Shown piece by piece: positions 16,567-25,471 of a DNA stretch of 64,000 bases. The notes below the pieces were generated by a model that was given only the letters and a program-made list of their open reading frames with translations, was not told the origin of the DNA and made no database searches. Position numbers and translations under genes: made by a program. The stretch's first letter is position 1; every line of letters begins with the position of its first letter. Source of the stretch: Rhizobium leguminosarum (GTDB taxonomy: Bacteria > Pseudomonadota > Alphaproteobacteria > Rhizobiales > Rhizobiaceae); the NCBI RefSeq assembly GCF_004123835.1, contig NZ_MZMU01000024.1, forward strand, positions 248,001 to 312,000, given 5' to 3'.

Positions 16567-17597
16567 CAGACCGTCTCCGTCACCTTGAGCAGGTTTGCCG
16601 GCTTGTCGGGATCGAAGCCCTTGCGGCGCGTCACGGACTCGATCAGCCGGTAATAGACGAGCAGCGATACCAGCGGATCGACGAGGCCGCTGCCCGTCGT
16701 CGGCACGCGCAGATGGACACCGGCGAGCGGCTGCGCCGCGAAGCCGACGGTGGTGGCGCCGAGTTTCTGCAGGCGTTCCAGCGCCTGGACATTGTTGGCG
16801 AAGGCCGCATCGTCGGGCGCAAAGGCGACGATCGGGAAGCCCGGCTGCACCAGGCGCATCGGACCATGCATCAGTTCGGCCAGCGAGAAGGCCTCGGCAT
16901 GCAGGCCGGAGGTCTCCTTGGCCTTCAACGCCGCTTCGAGCGCGATCGCGAAAGCCGGGCCGCGGCCGGCGGTATAGAGCGAGGTCGCGTTGAAGAGCAC
17001 CTCCTCGGCTGCCGCCGTGTCGATGCCGGCAGTTGCCGAAAGCGCCTCCGGCAGCTTGCCGAGCGCGGCCTGCAGATCGGACGCACTGCCGATCGCAGCC
17101 GTTACCCCGGAAAGGGCTGCAACCGAGGCGATGAAGGATTTTGTCGCCGCGACACTCTTTTCCGCGCCAGCATTGAGGCCGAGAACGATATCGGCCTGTT
17201 TCGCAAGCGGGCTGTCCGCGACGTTGACGACGGCGATCGTCGTCGCTCCGCCCTTCTTCGCCGCGTCCTGCAGCGCGACGATGTCGGGGCTGGCACCCGA
17301 CTGCGAGACGGTGAAATGGACGCCGCCCTTCAGATGCAGCGCCGCACCATAGACCGAAGCGATCGACGGGCCGACCGAGGCGACCGGAACGCCGCAGGTG
17401 ATCTCGAAGAGATATTTGAAAAAGGTGGCGGCGTGGTCCGAGGAGCCGCGTGCCGCCGTCGTCACCACGCTCGGGCGGGCGGACGAAAACAGCCGGGCGA
17501 TCTCGGCAAAGACCGGCTTTTCCTTTTCGAGCAGCGTGGCGACCACCTCGGGCGATTGGCCGGCTTCCTGCAGCATCAGCGACTGGTTGTCATTCAT
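16566..17597 (-). CDS. SIS-type glucosamine-6-phosphate deaminase (NagB-II) candidate
   Basis: A 343-residue protein with two SIS domains, similar to the isomerase half of GlmS but without the glutaminase domain. Sugar-binding segments include TAARGSSDHAA, VSQSGASPD, and KETSGLHAEAFSLAELMHGP. In this gene context it should deaminate glucosamine-6-P to fructose-6-P and ammonia, following nagA. It overlaps gntR by four bases (ATGA) and nagA by one base. Confidence 0.87.
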   Translation of the reverse strand: MNDNQSLMLQEAGQSPEVVATLLEKEKPVFAEIARLFSSARPSVVTTAARGSSDHAATFFKYLFEITCGVPVASVGPSIASVYGAALHLKGGVHFTVSQSGASPDIVALQDAAKKGGATTIAVVNVADSPLAKQADIVLGLNAGAEKSVAATKSFIASVAALSGVTAAIGSASDLQAALGKLPEALSATAGIDTAAAEEVLFNATSLYTAGRGPAFAIALEAALKAKETSGLHAEAFSLAELMHGPMRLVQPGFPIVAFAPDDAAFANNVQALERLQKLGATTVGFAAQPLAGVHLRVPTTGSGLVDPLVSLLVYYRLIESVTRRKGFDPDKPANLLKVTETV

Positions 17598-18367
17598 AGG
17601 TCATCTCCGATTCTCAATTCTGCAACGAAATCATAGGCATCGCCGCGATAATGCGAGCGGGTGTATTCGACGACGCGCTGGTCTTCCAGGCGCGAGACAC
17701 GTTCGATCAGAAGCGCCGGCGCGCCGGCCTTGACGTTCAGGATCGCGGCGGAGGACGGATCGAGCGTGACCGCTGTCAGCCGCTGCAGCGCGCGCACGGG
17801 CCTGTGGCCACTGGCCGTCAGCGCATCGTAGAGCGATCCCTCGCCGCCGGCATCGTGCCCCAGGAACTTGATCGGCACCACGGCGCGCTCGATCGCCAGC
17901 GGCAGACCGTCGGCAAGGCGCAAGCGGTCGAGTCTCAGCACTGGCTCGTCACCGCCGAGGCCGAGCAGGAAGGATTCCTCCGGCGACGGCGTATTGACCG
18001 CCCGCGACAATATCCGTGCGGCCGGCAGACGCCCGCGCGAACGCATGTCAGCGGAGAAGGAGGAAAGCCGCCAGAGCGACTGTTCCATGCGTTCCACCCT
18101 GCTCGAGACGAAAGTACCGCTTCCGTGGCGCGATTCCAGTGCGCCGGATGCCATCAGATCGCGATAGGCGGTGCGCACGGTGACACGGCCGAGCTTCAGA
18201 GCCTCGGCAAGGTCGCGCTCACCCGGCAGCGCGGTGCCGGGCTTCAGCAGCCCTTCCTGAATGAGGCCGGTCAGCGTCTGCGCCAGCCGCTTGTAGAGCG
18301 GCCCGGTCAGCGCCTCGTTGCGCAGGCCGCGGCTGTTCAGTTCCGCTATCAGACTGGTTCTATCCAT
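17594..18367 (-). CDS. GntR-family regulator with UTRA domain
   Basis: A 257-residue HutC-subfamily GntR regulator. The N-terminal winged helix-turn-helix includes LGRVTVRTAYRDLMASGALESRHGSGTFV. The C-terminal UTRA domain should bind a phosphorylated sugar, probably GlcN-6-P or GlcNAc-6-P given the operon. The ATG at 18367 gives a normal length; the longer frame adds an unconserved tail. Repeated GGTTCTAT sites around the start codon suggest it represses its own operon. Confidence 0.9.
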   Translation of the reverse strand: MDRTSLIAELNSRGLRNEALTGPLYKRLAQTLTGLIQEGLLKPGTALPGERDLAEALKLGRVTVRTAYRDLMASGALESRHGSGTFVSSRVERMEQSLWRLSSFSADMRSRGRLPAARILSRAVNTPSPEESFLLGLGGDEPVLRLDRLRLADGLPLAIERAVVPIKFLGHDAGGEGSLYDALTASGHRPVRALQRLTAVTLDPSSAAILNVKAGAPALLIERVSRLEDQRVVEYTRSHYRGDAYDFVAELRIGDDL

Positions 18368-18398
18368 GGGCACACAATAGAACCTATATAGAACCAAT
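18356..18398. promoter_or_regulatory. Candidate GntR operator
   Basis: GGTTCTAT at 18356-18363, ATAGAACC at 18377-18384 and a second TATAGAACC at 18387-18395 surround the gntR start codon. The first pair forms an inverted repeat with 13 bases between, and the second and third are direct repeats on -. The position would block transcription or translation start of the operon. Confidence 0.55.
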
Positions 18399-18530
18399 CG
18401 GCAAGGCAGAATCGAACACGGAACGAAAAAACCCTCGCCGGCGAACCAGAAGGGTTTCATAGCGCTCAAATTTGACAGTCGTGCGTCCGCAGCGCCGCGC
18501 GTTTAGAAACGCGCCGGCGCTGGAGGATGC

Positions 18531-19553
18531 TCAGTTCTTGGTGAAGATATAATCCGTCTCCTGGCGCAGCACTTCGCCGGGGCGCAGGACCGCATTCGGA
18601 AAACCTTGGTGATTGATGGCATCCGGCCAGACCTGCGTCTCCAGGCAGAAGCCGGCGAATGGGCCGTATTTGCGACCGCCGATGCCGGGAGCCGCGACAT
18701 CGAGCTTGAAGCCGGCATAGAACTGCACACCTGGCTCCGTGCTGCGCACTTCCAGCGACACACCGGAATACAGGCTGCGGGCAAGCGCGACGCTCCTTTT
18801 GGCGGTACGCTCGGCGGACAAGCAGAAATTATGGTCGTAGGACACTTGTTCGCTGCCGACGAAACGTTTCATCGGCGCCATCTCGCGGAAATCGAATTCC
18901 GTGCCCTCGACGGAACGGATCTCGCCGGTCGGCACCTGCTTCTCATCGGTCGGCAGATAATGATCTGCGGCAATCATGATGTCATGGCCAAGCGCATCGT
19001 CGCGGCCGTCGAGATTGAAATAGGCGTGCTGGCAGACATTGGCGAGCGTCGGCTGGTCGCTGGTCGATTCGTAGGTGATCGACAGTTCACCATTGCCGTG
19101 CACCCAGAAAGTCGCCTGGATGGTGCAATTGCCGGGATAGCCGGCGCGGCCATCGGGATCGACGATCTTCAGTACCACGCGGTCGACGTCGTGCTCGACG
19201 ATCGTCCAGTTGCGTTTGGCGATATTGTCGCTGCCGCCATGCAGATGCGTGAGGCCGTTTTCATTCAGTTCGAGCTGATAGTCCTTGTCGTCAAGCGCAA
19301 ACCTGCCCCCGCCGACGCGGTTGGCACAGCGGCCGGGCGTCGCGCCGAAATAGGACGAATAGAGGGGGTAGCTGTCGAAATCGTCAAAGCCGAGCTGCAG
19401 CGGCGCGTCATGTCCCTCCAGGCGCAGATCCTGGATGACCGCGCCCCAGCTTATGATCTTGGCCGTCAGCCCACCGCCCCTGATCACGACGCGATAGACG
19501 GTCTCGCCCGCCTTCGTCTGCCCGAAAACGTCCCGCTCCAACTTATCCGACAT
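18531..19553 (-). CDS. galM: Aldose 1-epimerase (mutarotase)
   Basis: A 340-residue galactose mutarotase-like protein. Expected catalytic features are NRVGGGRF near the start, the histidine in LTHLHGG, the histidine in CQHAYFNLDG and the glutamate in FCLETQVWPD. It interconverts alpha and beta forms of hexoses. No signal peptide is seen. It follows metA on the same strand but is separated by a 222-base gap with a strong inverted repeat, so it probably has its own control. Confidence 0.93.
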   Translation of the reverse strand: MSDKLERDVFGQTKAGETVYRVVIRGGGLTAKIISWGAVIQDLRLEGHDAPLQLGFDDFDSYPLYSSYFGATPGRCANRVGGGRFALDDKDYQLELNENGLTHLHGGSDNIAKRNWTIVEHDVDRVVLKIVDPDGRAGYPGNCTIQATFWVHGNGELSITYESTSDQPTLANVCQHAYFNLDGRDDALGHDIMIAADHYLPTDEKQVPTGEIRSVEGTEFDFREMAPMKRFVGSEQVSYDHNFCLSAERTAKRSVALARSLYSGVSLEVRSTEPGVQFYAGFKLDVAAPGIGGRKYGPFAGFCLETQVWPDAINHQGFPNAVLRPGEVLRQETDYIFTKN

Positions 19554-19576
19554 GATCGACCGTCCATTCTATCTCT

Positions 19577-19620
19577 GCTGCAAATTCCTCAATTCGGAAT
19601 CGATTTGAGGAATTTGCAGC
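19577..19620. promoter_or_regulatory. Perfect 16-base inverted repeat before galM
   Basis: Arms at 19577-19592 (GCTGCAAATTCCTCAA) and 19605-19620 are exact reverse complements around a 12-base centre that itself contains TTCGGAATCGA. It ends 24 bases before the galM start. There is no T-run, so an operator or mRNA leader hairpin is more likely than a terminator. The rest of 19554-19775 holds nothing recognisable. Confidence 0.6.
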
Positions 19621-19775
19621 GATTCAAAGTGTGCATTGCACGTCCGACGAAGACGCGCGGTGTGGTAGGCTTCGGGACAGGAACCTGCCCGGATTTGCTT
19701 CAATCCGCAACCGGCGGATCAGAAAGAAAAAGCCGCAGCAGTGGTGCAGCGGGCTCGAGGCACGATCGGCAACGG

Positions 19776-20699
19776 TCAGAGATCCGTGCCGATCTCTTCC
19801 ACATCAAAGGGCGTCGTCTGGTAGATTTCGTTGATCCAGTTGCCGAACAAGAGATGCGCATGGCTGCGCCAGCGGTTCTGCGGCGCAAGCGCCGGATCAT
19901 TATGCGGGAAATAATTGTGCGGCATCCTGATCGGCACGCCGGCATTGACGTCGCGGAAGTATTCGTCGGAAAGCGAGGTGGAATCATATTCGACATGGTT
20001 GAACATGTAGAGCCGCCGGCCCCTTTTCTCATGCACGAGGCACACGCCCATTTCGCTGGACTCCATCAGGATCTCCAGGCTTTCGGATTTCTCGATATCG
20101 GCGCGGCGCACTTCGGTCCAGCGCGACACCGGTACCTCGAAATTGTCGGAAAAGCCGTTGAGATAGATGGACGAAGGCTTCAGGTTGCGGTGACGGTAGA
20201 CGCCGAAGGCCTTCTCTTTCAGCTCGTATTTCGGAACGCCATGAAAGTGATAGACCGCCGCCATCGCGCCCCAGCAGACGTTCATCGTCGAATGGACATT
20301 CGTTTCCGTCCAGTCGAGAATCTCCTGCATCTCCGGCCAATAGGTGACGTCCTCATAGGGCAAAAGCTCGATCGGCGCCCCGGTGATGATGAAGCCGTCG
20401 AACTTGCGGTGCTTTACCTCCTCCCAGGTCTGGTAGAAGGCTAGAAGATGATCCTCGGACGTATTCTTCGCCTTGTGGCCGCCGATGCGAATGAGCGACA
20501 GCTCCACCTGGAGCGGCGAGGCGCCGACGAGGCGGGCCATCTGCAGTTCGGTCTTGATCTTGTTCGGCATGAGATTGAGCAGCCCGATCTGCAACGGTCG
20601 GATATCCTGACGGATCGCCAACGTCTCGGTCATCACCCGCACACCCTCCTGAACCAGGGTTTCGAAGGCGGGCAGCGTATCGGGGATCTTGATGGGCAT
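19776..20699 (-). CDS. metA: Homoserine O-acyltransferase MetA (predicted acetyl-CoA specific)
   Basis: A 307-residue MetA-type enzyme, first committed step of methionine synthesis. The nucleophile is Cys142 in MNVCWGAMAA, with the partner His and Glu in the C-terminal half. Residue 111 is Glu (TGAPIELLPYEDV); family work on Bacillus cereus MetA links Glu111 to acetyl-CoA use and Gly111, as in E. coli, to succinyl-CoA. So the product is probably O-acetylhomoserine even though the family name is succinyltransferase. The MPIKIPDTLPA start at 20699 is standard. A SAM-II riboswitch lies 64 bases upstream. Confidence 0.95.
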   Translation of the reverse strand: MPIKIPDTLPAFETLVQEGVRVMTETLAIRQDIRPLQIGLLNLMPNKIKTELQMARLVGASPLQVELSLIRIGGHKAKNTSEDHLLAFYQTWEEVKHRKFDGFIITGAPIELLPYEDVTYWPEMQEILDWTETNVHSTMNVCWGAMAAVYHFHGVPKYELKEKAFGVYRHRNLKPSSIYLNGFSDNFEVPVSRWTEVRRADIEKSESLEILMESSEMGVCLVHEKRGRRLYMFNHVEYDSTSLSDEYFRDVNAGVPIRMPHNYFPHNDPALAPQNRWRSHAHLLFGNWINEIYQTTPFDVEEIGTDL

Positions 20700-20762
20700 T
20701 GCGGTCACTCGATCAAAAACAAAAACCGGCGGCGAAAAAAATCGCTACCGGTCCGCACGCGG

Positions 20763-20815
20763 CCCTTTAGCGACTTTTTTAACGTGGCTGCAAGCCGGCC
20801 GGCCAAATCACCACG
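20763..20815 (-). ncRNA. SAM-II riboswitch
   Basis: On - the leader of metA contains the conserved SAM-II pieces in order: CGTGGTGATTTGGCCG, CGGCTTGCAGCCACG, TTAAAAAAGTCGCTAAAGGG. They form the H-type pseudoknot that binds S-adenosylmethionine and shuts off translation or transcription of metA. Spacing and class fit the usual alphaproteobacterial metA location. Confidence 0.95.
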
Positions 20816-20977
20816 GAGGCCTTAATTAGACCCAGTCGGATTGCGAATCAACTGGCGAAAGCATGCAGGAGAGACTCATGCAAGCATCATCACACTTTAA
20901 TGACTGATAGAATCTGTTGATAGACCGGTAACGCCACCATGTTATTTATAAGGGTATGGGCGATTTGGAAAAGCGTA

Positions 20978-22828
20978 ATGGCAGATAAAATCGAGGGGAG
21001 GCCGGGCATCCGGAGGCAGGATAGGGTAGGGTATGATTTCAGCCTGACATATCGCCTCGGCGTCATGTTCTCAGCATTCTGGTATTCGGAAGTGCGTGGC
21101 AGGGTGCTGTTTCTGGCGACCGTGCTGATCCTCGTTATCCTGGCGACGTCCTACGGCCAGGTCATTTTGAACGAGTGGAATGCTCCCTTCTACGACTCGC
21201 TGGAGCGCCGCGACCTCGGCGAATTCTTCCACCAACTCGAAATCTTCGCGATGATCGCCGGCACGCTGCTGCTGCTCAACGTGCTGCAGGCCTGGCTGAA
21301 CCAGATGACGGCGCTCTATATGCGCGAAGGCTTGTCACGCGATCTCGTCGACCAGTGGCTGAAGCGCAAGCGGGCGCTGCGGCTTGCCTCCAGCGGCCTG
21401 ATCGGCGTCAATCCGGACCAGCGCCTGCACGAGGATTCCCGCAACCTCGCCGAAAGCACGACAGGACTGGTTCTCGGCCTGCTGCAGTCGACCATTCTCC
21501 TGGTGAGCTTCATCGGCGTGCTCTGGGAGCTTTCCAGCGGCTTCATCTTCCGCATCAGCGGCCATAGCTTCTCCATTCCAGGCTACATGGTCTGGGCGGC
21601 GATTTTCTATGCCGCTTCCGCCTCGGTGTTGAGCCAGGTCGTCGGCCGCAAGCTGGTCAAGCTCAATGCCGACCGTTTTTCGAAAGAAGCCGAGCTTCGT
21701 TTCACGCTGATGCATGCCAATGAAAACATGCCGGCGATTACCGTTGCCCGCGGCGAGGAGAACGAACGTCGGCGCATCAACACCGATATCAGCTCGGTCC
21801 TGACAGTCGTCAAGCGGCTCGCCATGGCCAATACCAATCTCACCTGGGTTTCGGCCGGCTATGGCTGGCTGGTGATCGTCATCCCGATCATCGTTGCCGC
21901 CCCCGCCTATTTCTCCGGCGGCCTCACCCTCGGCCAGCTGATGATGTCGGTCGGTGCCTTCAACCAGGTCAACACGGCGCTGCGCTGGTATGTCTCCAAT
22001 TTCGGCCCGATCGCCGAATGGCGCGCCACGCTGATGCGCGTCACAGATTTCCGCCAGGCGCTGCTCGACATGGAAGAGGACTTCGACCTCAAGGACAGCA
22101 TCGCCTATGAAAACACCGCGCCCGACACGCTGACGTTGAAGGATGTGGTGATCGTCGCCAAGGTCGGCGAAGACATCGAGGAATGCGGCGGTTTCCGCCT
22201 GCGTGAAACCAATGTCGTGATCAAGGCCGGCGAAAAGATCATGATCAACGGCGATCACAGCGTCAATCGCAAGCTGCTCTTCCAGGCGATGGCCGGCCTC
22301 TGGCCGTGCGGCAGCGGCACGATAGGCCTGCCGCCAATCGACGACATGCTCTTCGTTCCGCAGGTTGCCTATGTTCCCGGCGGCACGCTGCGCGAGGCGC
22401 TGGCCTTTCCCGAACGTCCCGAAGCCTACGAGAAAGCCGCCGTCGAGGCGGCCCTCAACAAGGTTGGTCTCCATTCGCTGATCGCAAGGCTCGATACCCG
22501 CGCCCGCTGGGACAAGATGCTCGACGGCGACCAGCAGAAAGCGATCGGATTTGCCCGGCTGCTTCTCGTGCGCCCGCGCTGGATCATCTTTGACGAAGTG
22601 CTGGAAGGCATGGAGCCGGAATTACAGGAAACGATGGCCAAACTGCTCACCTCGATGCCCGAAAGCGGCATGATCTATATCGGCCGCTCCGAGGCCTATC
22701 TCGAGGCGCTGAGGCCGCGCGTGCTGCATCTGCAGGCGCTGCCGTCAGCATCCGAGGAGCCGCCTGCCGTCCAGACCGGCGCCAGCGCCAGTGCGGGCGC
22801 TGCCGCCGTGCCCGCGCCGGCGCTTTAA
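20978..22828 (+). CDS. SbmA/YddA-like ABC transporter with degenerate ATPase domain
   Basis: A 616-residue membrane protein: SbmA/BacA-like transmembrane domain (segments near VRGRVLFLATVLILVILATS, MIAGTLLLLNVLQAW, conserved NPDQRLHEDSRNLAE) joined to a C-terminal ABC ATPase-like domain. The ATPase motifs have decayed. Walker A, normally GxxGxGKS, reads GDHSVNRK (Gly425 to about 432). The signature LSxGE is LDGDQ. Walker B IIFDEVLEGME keeps Asp-Glu. It may not hydrolyse ATP normally; SbmA/BacA relatives work without any ATPase, driven by the proton gradient. The ATG at 20978 has GGAA upstream. Substrate unknown; peptides are possible. Confidence 0.85.
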   Translation: MADKIEGRPGIRRQDRVGYDFSLTYRLGVMFSAFWYSEVRGRVLFLATVLILVILATSYGQVILNEWNAPFYDSLERRDLGEFFHQLEIFAMIAGTLLLLNVLQAWLNQMTALYMREGLSRDLVDQWLKRKRALRLASSGLIGVNPDQRLHEDSRNLAESTTGLVLGLLQSTILLVSFIGVLWELSSGFIFRISGHSFSIPGYMVWAAIFYAASASVLSQVVGRKLVKLNADRFSKEAELRFTLMHANENMPAITVARGEENERRRINTDISSVLTVVKRLAMANTNLTWVSAGYGWLVIVIPIIVAAPAYFSGGLTLGQLMMSVGAFNQVNTALRWYVSNFGPIAEWRATLMRVTDFRQALLDMEEDFDLKDSIAYENTAPDTLTLKDVVIVAKVGEDIEECGGFRLRETNVVIKAGEKIMINGDHSVNRKLLFQAMAGLWPCGSGTIGLPPIDDMLFVPQVAYVPGGTLREALAFPERPEAYEKAAVEAALNKVGLHSLIARLDTRARWDKMLDGDQQKAIGFARLLLVRPRWIIFDEVLEGMEPELQETMAKLLTSMPESGMIYIGRSEAYLEALRPRVLHLQALPSASEEPPAVQTGASASAGAAAVPAPAL

Positions 22829-22878
22829 TGCATGCCGCCCAAAAGTGTGGAGCGGTTTTGGGATGACGGCATGCATTA
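22826..22878. repeat. Rhizobial palindromic intergenic repeat (copy 5)
   Basis: TAATGCATGCCG arm, core CAAAAGTGTGGAGCGGTTTTG, and CGGCATGCATTA arm. It starts on the stop codon of the ABC gene and could serve as its 3' hairpin. Confidence 0.8.
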
Positions 22879-22900
22879 AGACAAGGATTTGAGGCGCTGG

Positions 22901-23530
22901 TCACATCGGCGGCGTGATGCCGTTGAGGCCGACGGCGATCTGGCTGGCCGAGATGCTGCCGTCCGCCGCCTTCTCGCCGGTGACGACGACGCCGGCCCCG
23001 GGTTTCAGATCATCCTTGGTCGCAGGCGCCAACGTCACAATCGGCGTGCCATCGGCAATCGAGATGGTCTTTTCCTTGCCCTGATAGGTCAGGGTGATCG
23101 TGTGGCCGTCGACGGACTTGACGGCATTGCTGACGGTCGCGTTGGTCATCTGGCTGTTCGGCTGCGCATCCCAGGGACGGTTGCCCTCACCGGTTCCCTT
23201 CATCGATGCCGGAAAGATCAGCACCTCGATCGCCCCGTCCGGGCCCGTGCCCTTCGGAAGTGAAGCCACACCGACGAAATCGCCGGGCTTGATATCCTCG
23301 ACTGAGGCTTTCTTGATGCCGCCGATCTTCCAGCCGGATTTCAGCGCGATCGTCGCATCGCTGCCCTCGCGCGTCTTGACGACGAGCGTATCGCCGCTGA
23401 GGCTTTCGATTGCGCCGCGAACACGAATGCGCTGGGCATCCTGCGCCTGTGCGGCTTGCGACAGGGCAAGCGCCACGAGGCTGCCGGCAGTAAGTGCTGT
23501 GAGAAAACGGGAATGAGGCTTGCGAGTCAT
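22901..23530 (-). CDS. Secreted protein of unknown function
   Basis: A 209-residue protein with a clear signal peptide (n-region RKPHSRF, hydrophobic LTALTAGSLVALALS, cleavage near AQAQD). The mature part has two similar beta-rich halves: IRVRGAIESLSGDTLVVKT...DIKPGDFVGVAS and VSNAVKSVDGHTITLTYQG...DLKPGAGVVVTG. This looks like an internal duplication of an OB-like or DUF5666-like unit. The ATG at 23530 was chosen for the AAGGAAAAG upstream. It should be periplasmic. Its role is not known and neighbours do not help. Confidence 0.75.
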   Translation of the reverse strand: MTRKPHSRFLTALTAGSLVALALSQAAQAQDAQRIRVRGAIESLSGDTLVVKTREGSDATIALKSGWKIGGIKKASVEDIKPGDFVGVASLPKGTGPDGAIEVLIFPASMKGTGEGNRPWDAQPNSQMTNATVSNAVKSVDGHTITLTYQGKEKTISIADGTPIVTLAPATKDDLKPGAGVVVTGEKAADGSISASQIAVGLNGITPPM

Positions 23531-23650
23531 ATGACTTTTCCTTGTCGCCATTGCGATCGGCAATATCCCCGGCTGCCGGACGGCACCTTATGCCGCAGGA
23601 CGACACACTGACGAATCAAGGAAAAGTGAGCCTTCAGCCTTGAGAAAATC

Positions 23651-25468
23651 TCAGCCTTCCAGCTCTTCCCGCAGCATTTCGAGCTCCAGCCACTCCTCTT
23701 CCATGTCAGTCAGGCTGGCGCGCAGTTTTTCCATCTCGCCGGCAAGCCGGTTGAAGGTTGCTGGATCGCGCGTGAAAAGATTGGGATCTGCCATCACCTG
23801 TTCGCGCTTGGCGATTTCGGCTTCGGCCTTCGCCATTTCCTTTGGCAGGTTTTCCAGTGCGAATTTCTGCTTGAAGGAGAGCTTGACCTTCGAGCTGCCT
23901 GAAGCTGTTGCTTGCTGCGTCTTCGGTTTCTCCGCCGCCTTTTCGGCCCTCTTACGCTCCTCGAGCGCGCCCTTGCGCTGTACAAGCATGTCCGAGTAGC
24001 CGCCGGCATATTCGATCCAGCGACCATCAGGCGCATCCGGCACAGCGGGTGCGATCGTCGAGGTCACGGTGCGGTCGAGGAAATCGCGGTCATGGCTGAC
24101 GAGAATGACGGTGCCGGGAAAGCCGGCGACAATCTCCTGCAGGAGATCGAGCGTTTCGATATCGAGATCGTTGGTCGGCTCGTCGAGGATCAACAGGTTC
24201 GTCGGGCGCGAAAGGATGCGCGCCAGCATCAGCCGGGCGCGTTCGCCGCCGGAGAGGTTTCTGATCGGTGTACGCGCCTGTTCCGGCTGAAACAGAAATT
24301 CCTTCATGTAGCCGGTGACATGGCGCTGCTCGCCGTTGACGAGCAGGTTTTCGCCGCGCCCATCCGTCAGATAATTGGCAAGCGTATCCTCGGGATCGAG
24401 ATCCTCGCGTTTCTGATCGAGCGTCGCAATCTCCAGATTGGTGCCGAGCTTGACGATGCCGCTATCGGGTGAAAGCTGCCCGGTCAGCATCTTCAGCAGC
24501 GTCGTCTTGCCGGCGCCGTTCGGCCCGACGAGACCAATGCAGTCGCCGCGATGCACGCGGATCGAAAACGGCGTGACGATTGCCCGCTCGCCGAAGCTCT
24601 TGGTGATCTTGTCGGCCTCGATAACCAGCTTGCCGGATTCCTGCGCGTCCGAAACCGTCGCCTGCACCGTGCCCTGCGGCCCCTTATGGCCGCGATAGTT
24701 CGAGCGCATCGTCTGCAGCTCGCCAAGACGGCGCATGTTACGCTTGCGCCGCGCCGTGACGCCGTAGCGCAGCCAGTGCTCCTCGCGCTCGATCGACTTG
24801 CCGAGCTTGTGCTGCTCCAGCTCCTCGGCCTCCAGCACCTGGTCGCGCCAGGCTTCGAAATGCGCAAAGCCTCTGTCGAGCCGGCGCGAGGTGCCGCGGT
24901 CGAGCCAGACAGTTGCCGTCGAGACTTTTTCAAGGAAACGCCGGTCGTGCGAGATCAGCACCAAGGCGCTGCGCGTCTTTTGCAGCTCGCCTTCCAGCCA
25001 TTCGATGGTCGGCAGGTCGAGATGGTTGGTCGGTTCGTCGAGCAGAAGAATGTCCGGCTCCGGTGCCATAACCCGGGCAAGGGCGGCGCGCCGCGATTCG
25101 CCGCCGGACAGCATTCTCGGGTCTTCGTCGCCGGTCAGCCCGAGATGCGACAACAGATATGTGACACGATATGGGTCATCGCCCGGCCCGAGGCCGGCCT
25201 CGGCATAGGCCTGCACAGTGTTGAAGCCGGCAAAATCCGGCGCCTGTTCGAGATAACGCACCGTCGAGGACGGATGGCGGAAGACCTCGCCGGACTGCGC
25301 CTCGACCAGGCCGGCGGCAATCTTCAGCAGCGTCGATTTTCCCGAGCCGTTACGCCCGACGAGACAGATTTTGTCACCAGGCTCGATCTGCAGGCCAGCA
25401 CCGGCCAGAAGCGGTGCACCGCCAAAGCTCAGGAAGATATCGTCGAGTTTCAGAATGGGAGGGGCCAA
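23651..25468 (-). CDS. ABC-F family ATPase (Uup-like)
   Basis: A 605-residue soluble protein with two ABC ATPase domains and no membrane segment. Domain 1 has Walker A GRNGSGKST and signature MLSGGESRRAALAR; domain 2 has GPNGAGKTT and NLSGGERARLMLAR. The charged linker between them and the C-terminal coiled coil (QKFALENLPKEMAKAEAEI to the end) fit Uup/EttA-type translation factors that act on ribosomes. The start is TTG with GGAG eight bases upstream. It lies three bases after the thiamine diphosphokinase stop's neighbour region and is probably the upstream partner in a two-gene arrangement on -. Confidence 0.9.
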   Translation of the reverse strand: MAPPILKLDDIFLSFGGAPLLAGAGLQIEPGDKICLVGRNGSGKSTLLKIAAGLVEAQSGEVFRHPSSTVRYLEQAPDFAGFNTVQAYAEAGLGPGDDPYRVTYLLSHLGLTGDEDPRMLSGGESRRAALARVMAPEPDILLLDEPTNHLDLPTIEWLEGELQKTRSALVLISHDRRFLEKVSTATVWLDRGTSRRLDRGFAHFEAWRDQVLEAEELEQHKLGKSIEREEHWLRYGVTARRKRNMRRLGELQTMRSNYRGHKGPQGTVQATVSDAQESGKLVIEADKITKSFGERAIVTPFSIRVHRGDCIGLVGPNGAGKTTLLKMLTGQLSPDSGIVKLGTNLEIATLDQKREDLDPEDTLANYLTDGRGENLLVNGEQRHVTGYMKEFLFQPEQARTPIRNLSGGERARLMLARILSRPTNLLILDEPTNDLDIETLDLLQEIVAGFPGTVILVSHDRDFLDRTVTSTIAPAVPDAPDGRWIEYAGGYSDMLVQRKGALEERKRAEKAAEKPKTQQATASGSSKVKLSFKQKFALENLPKEMAKAEAEIAKREQVMADPNLFTRDPATFNRLAGEMEKLRASLTDMEEEWLELEMLREELEG

Positions 25469-25471
25469 AAA

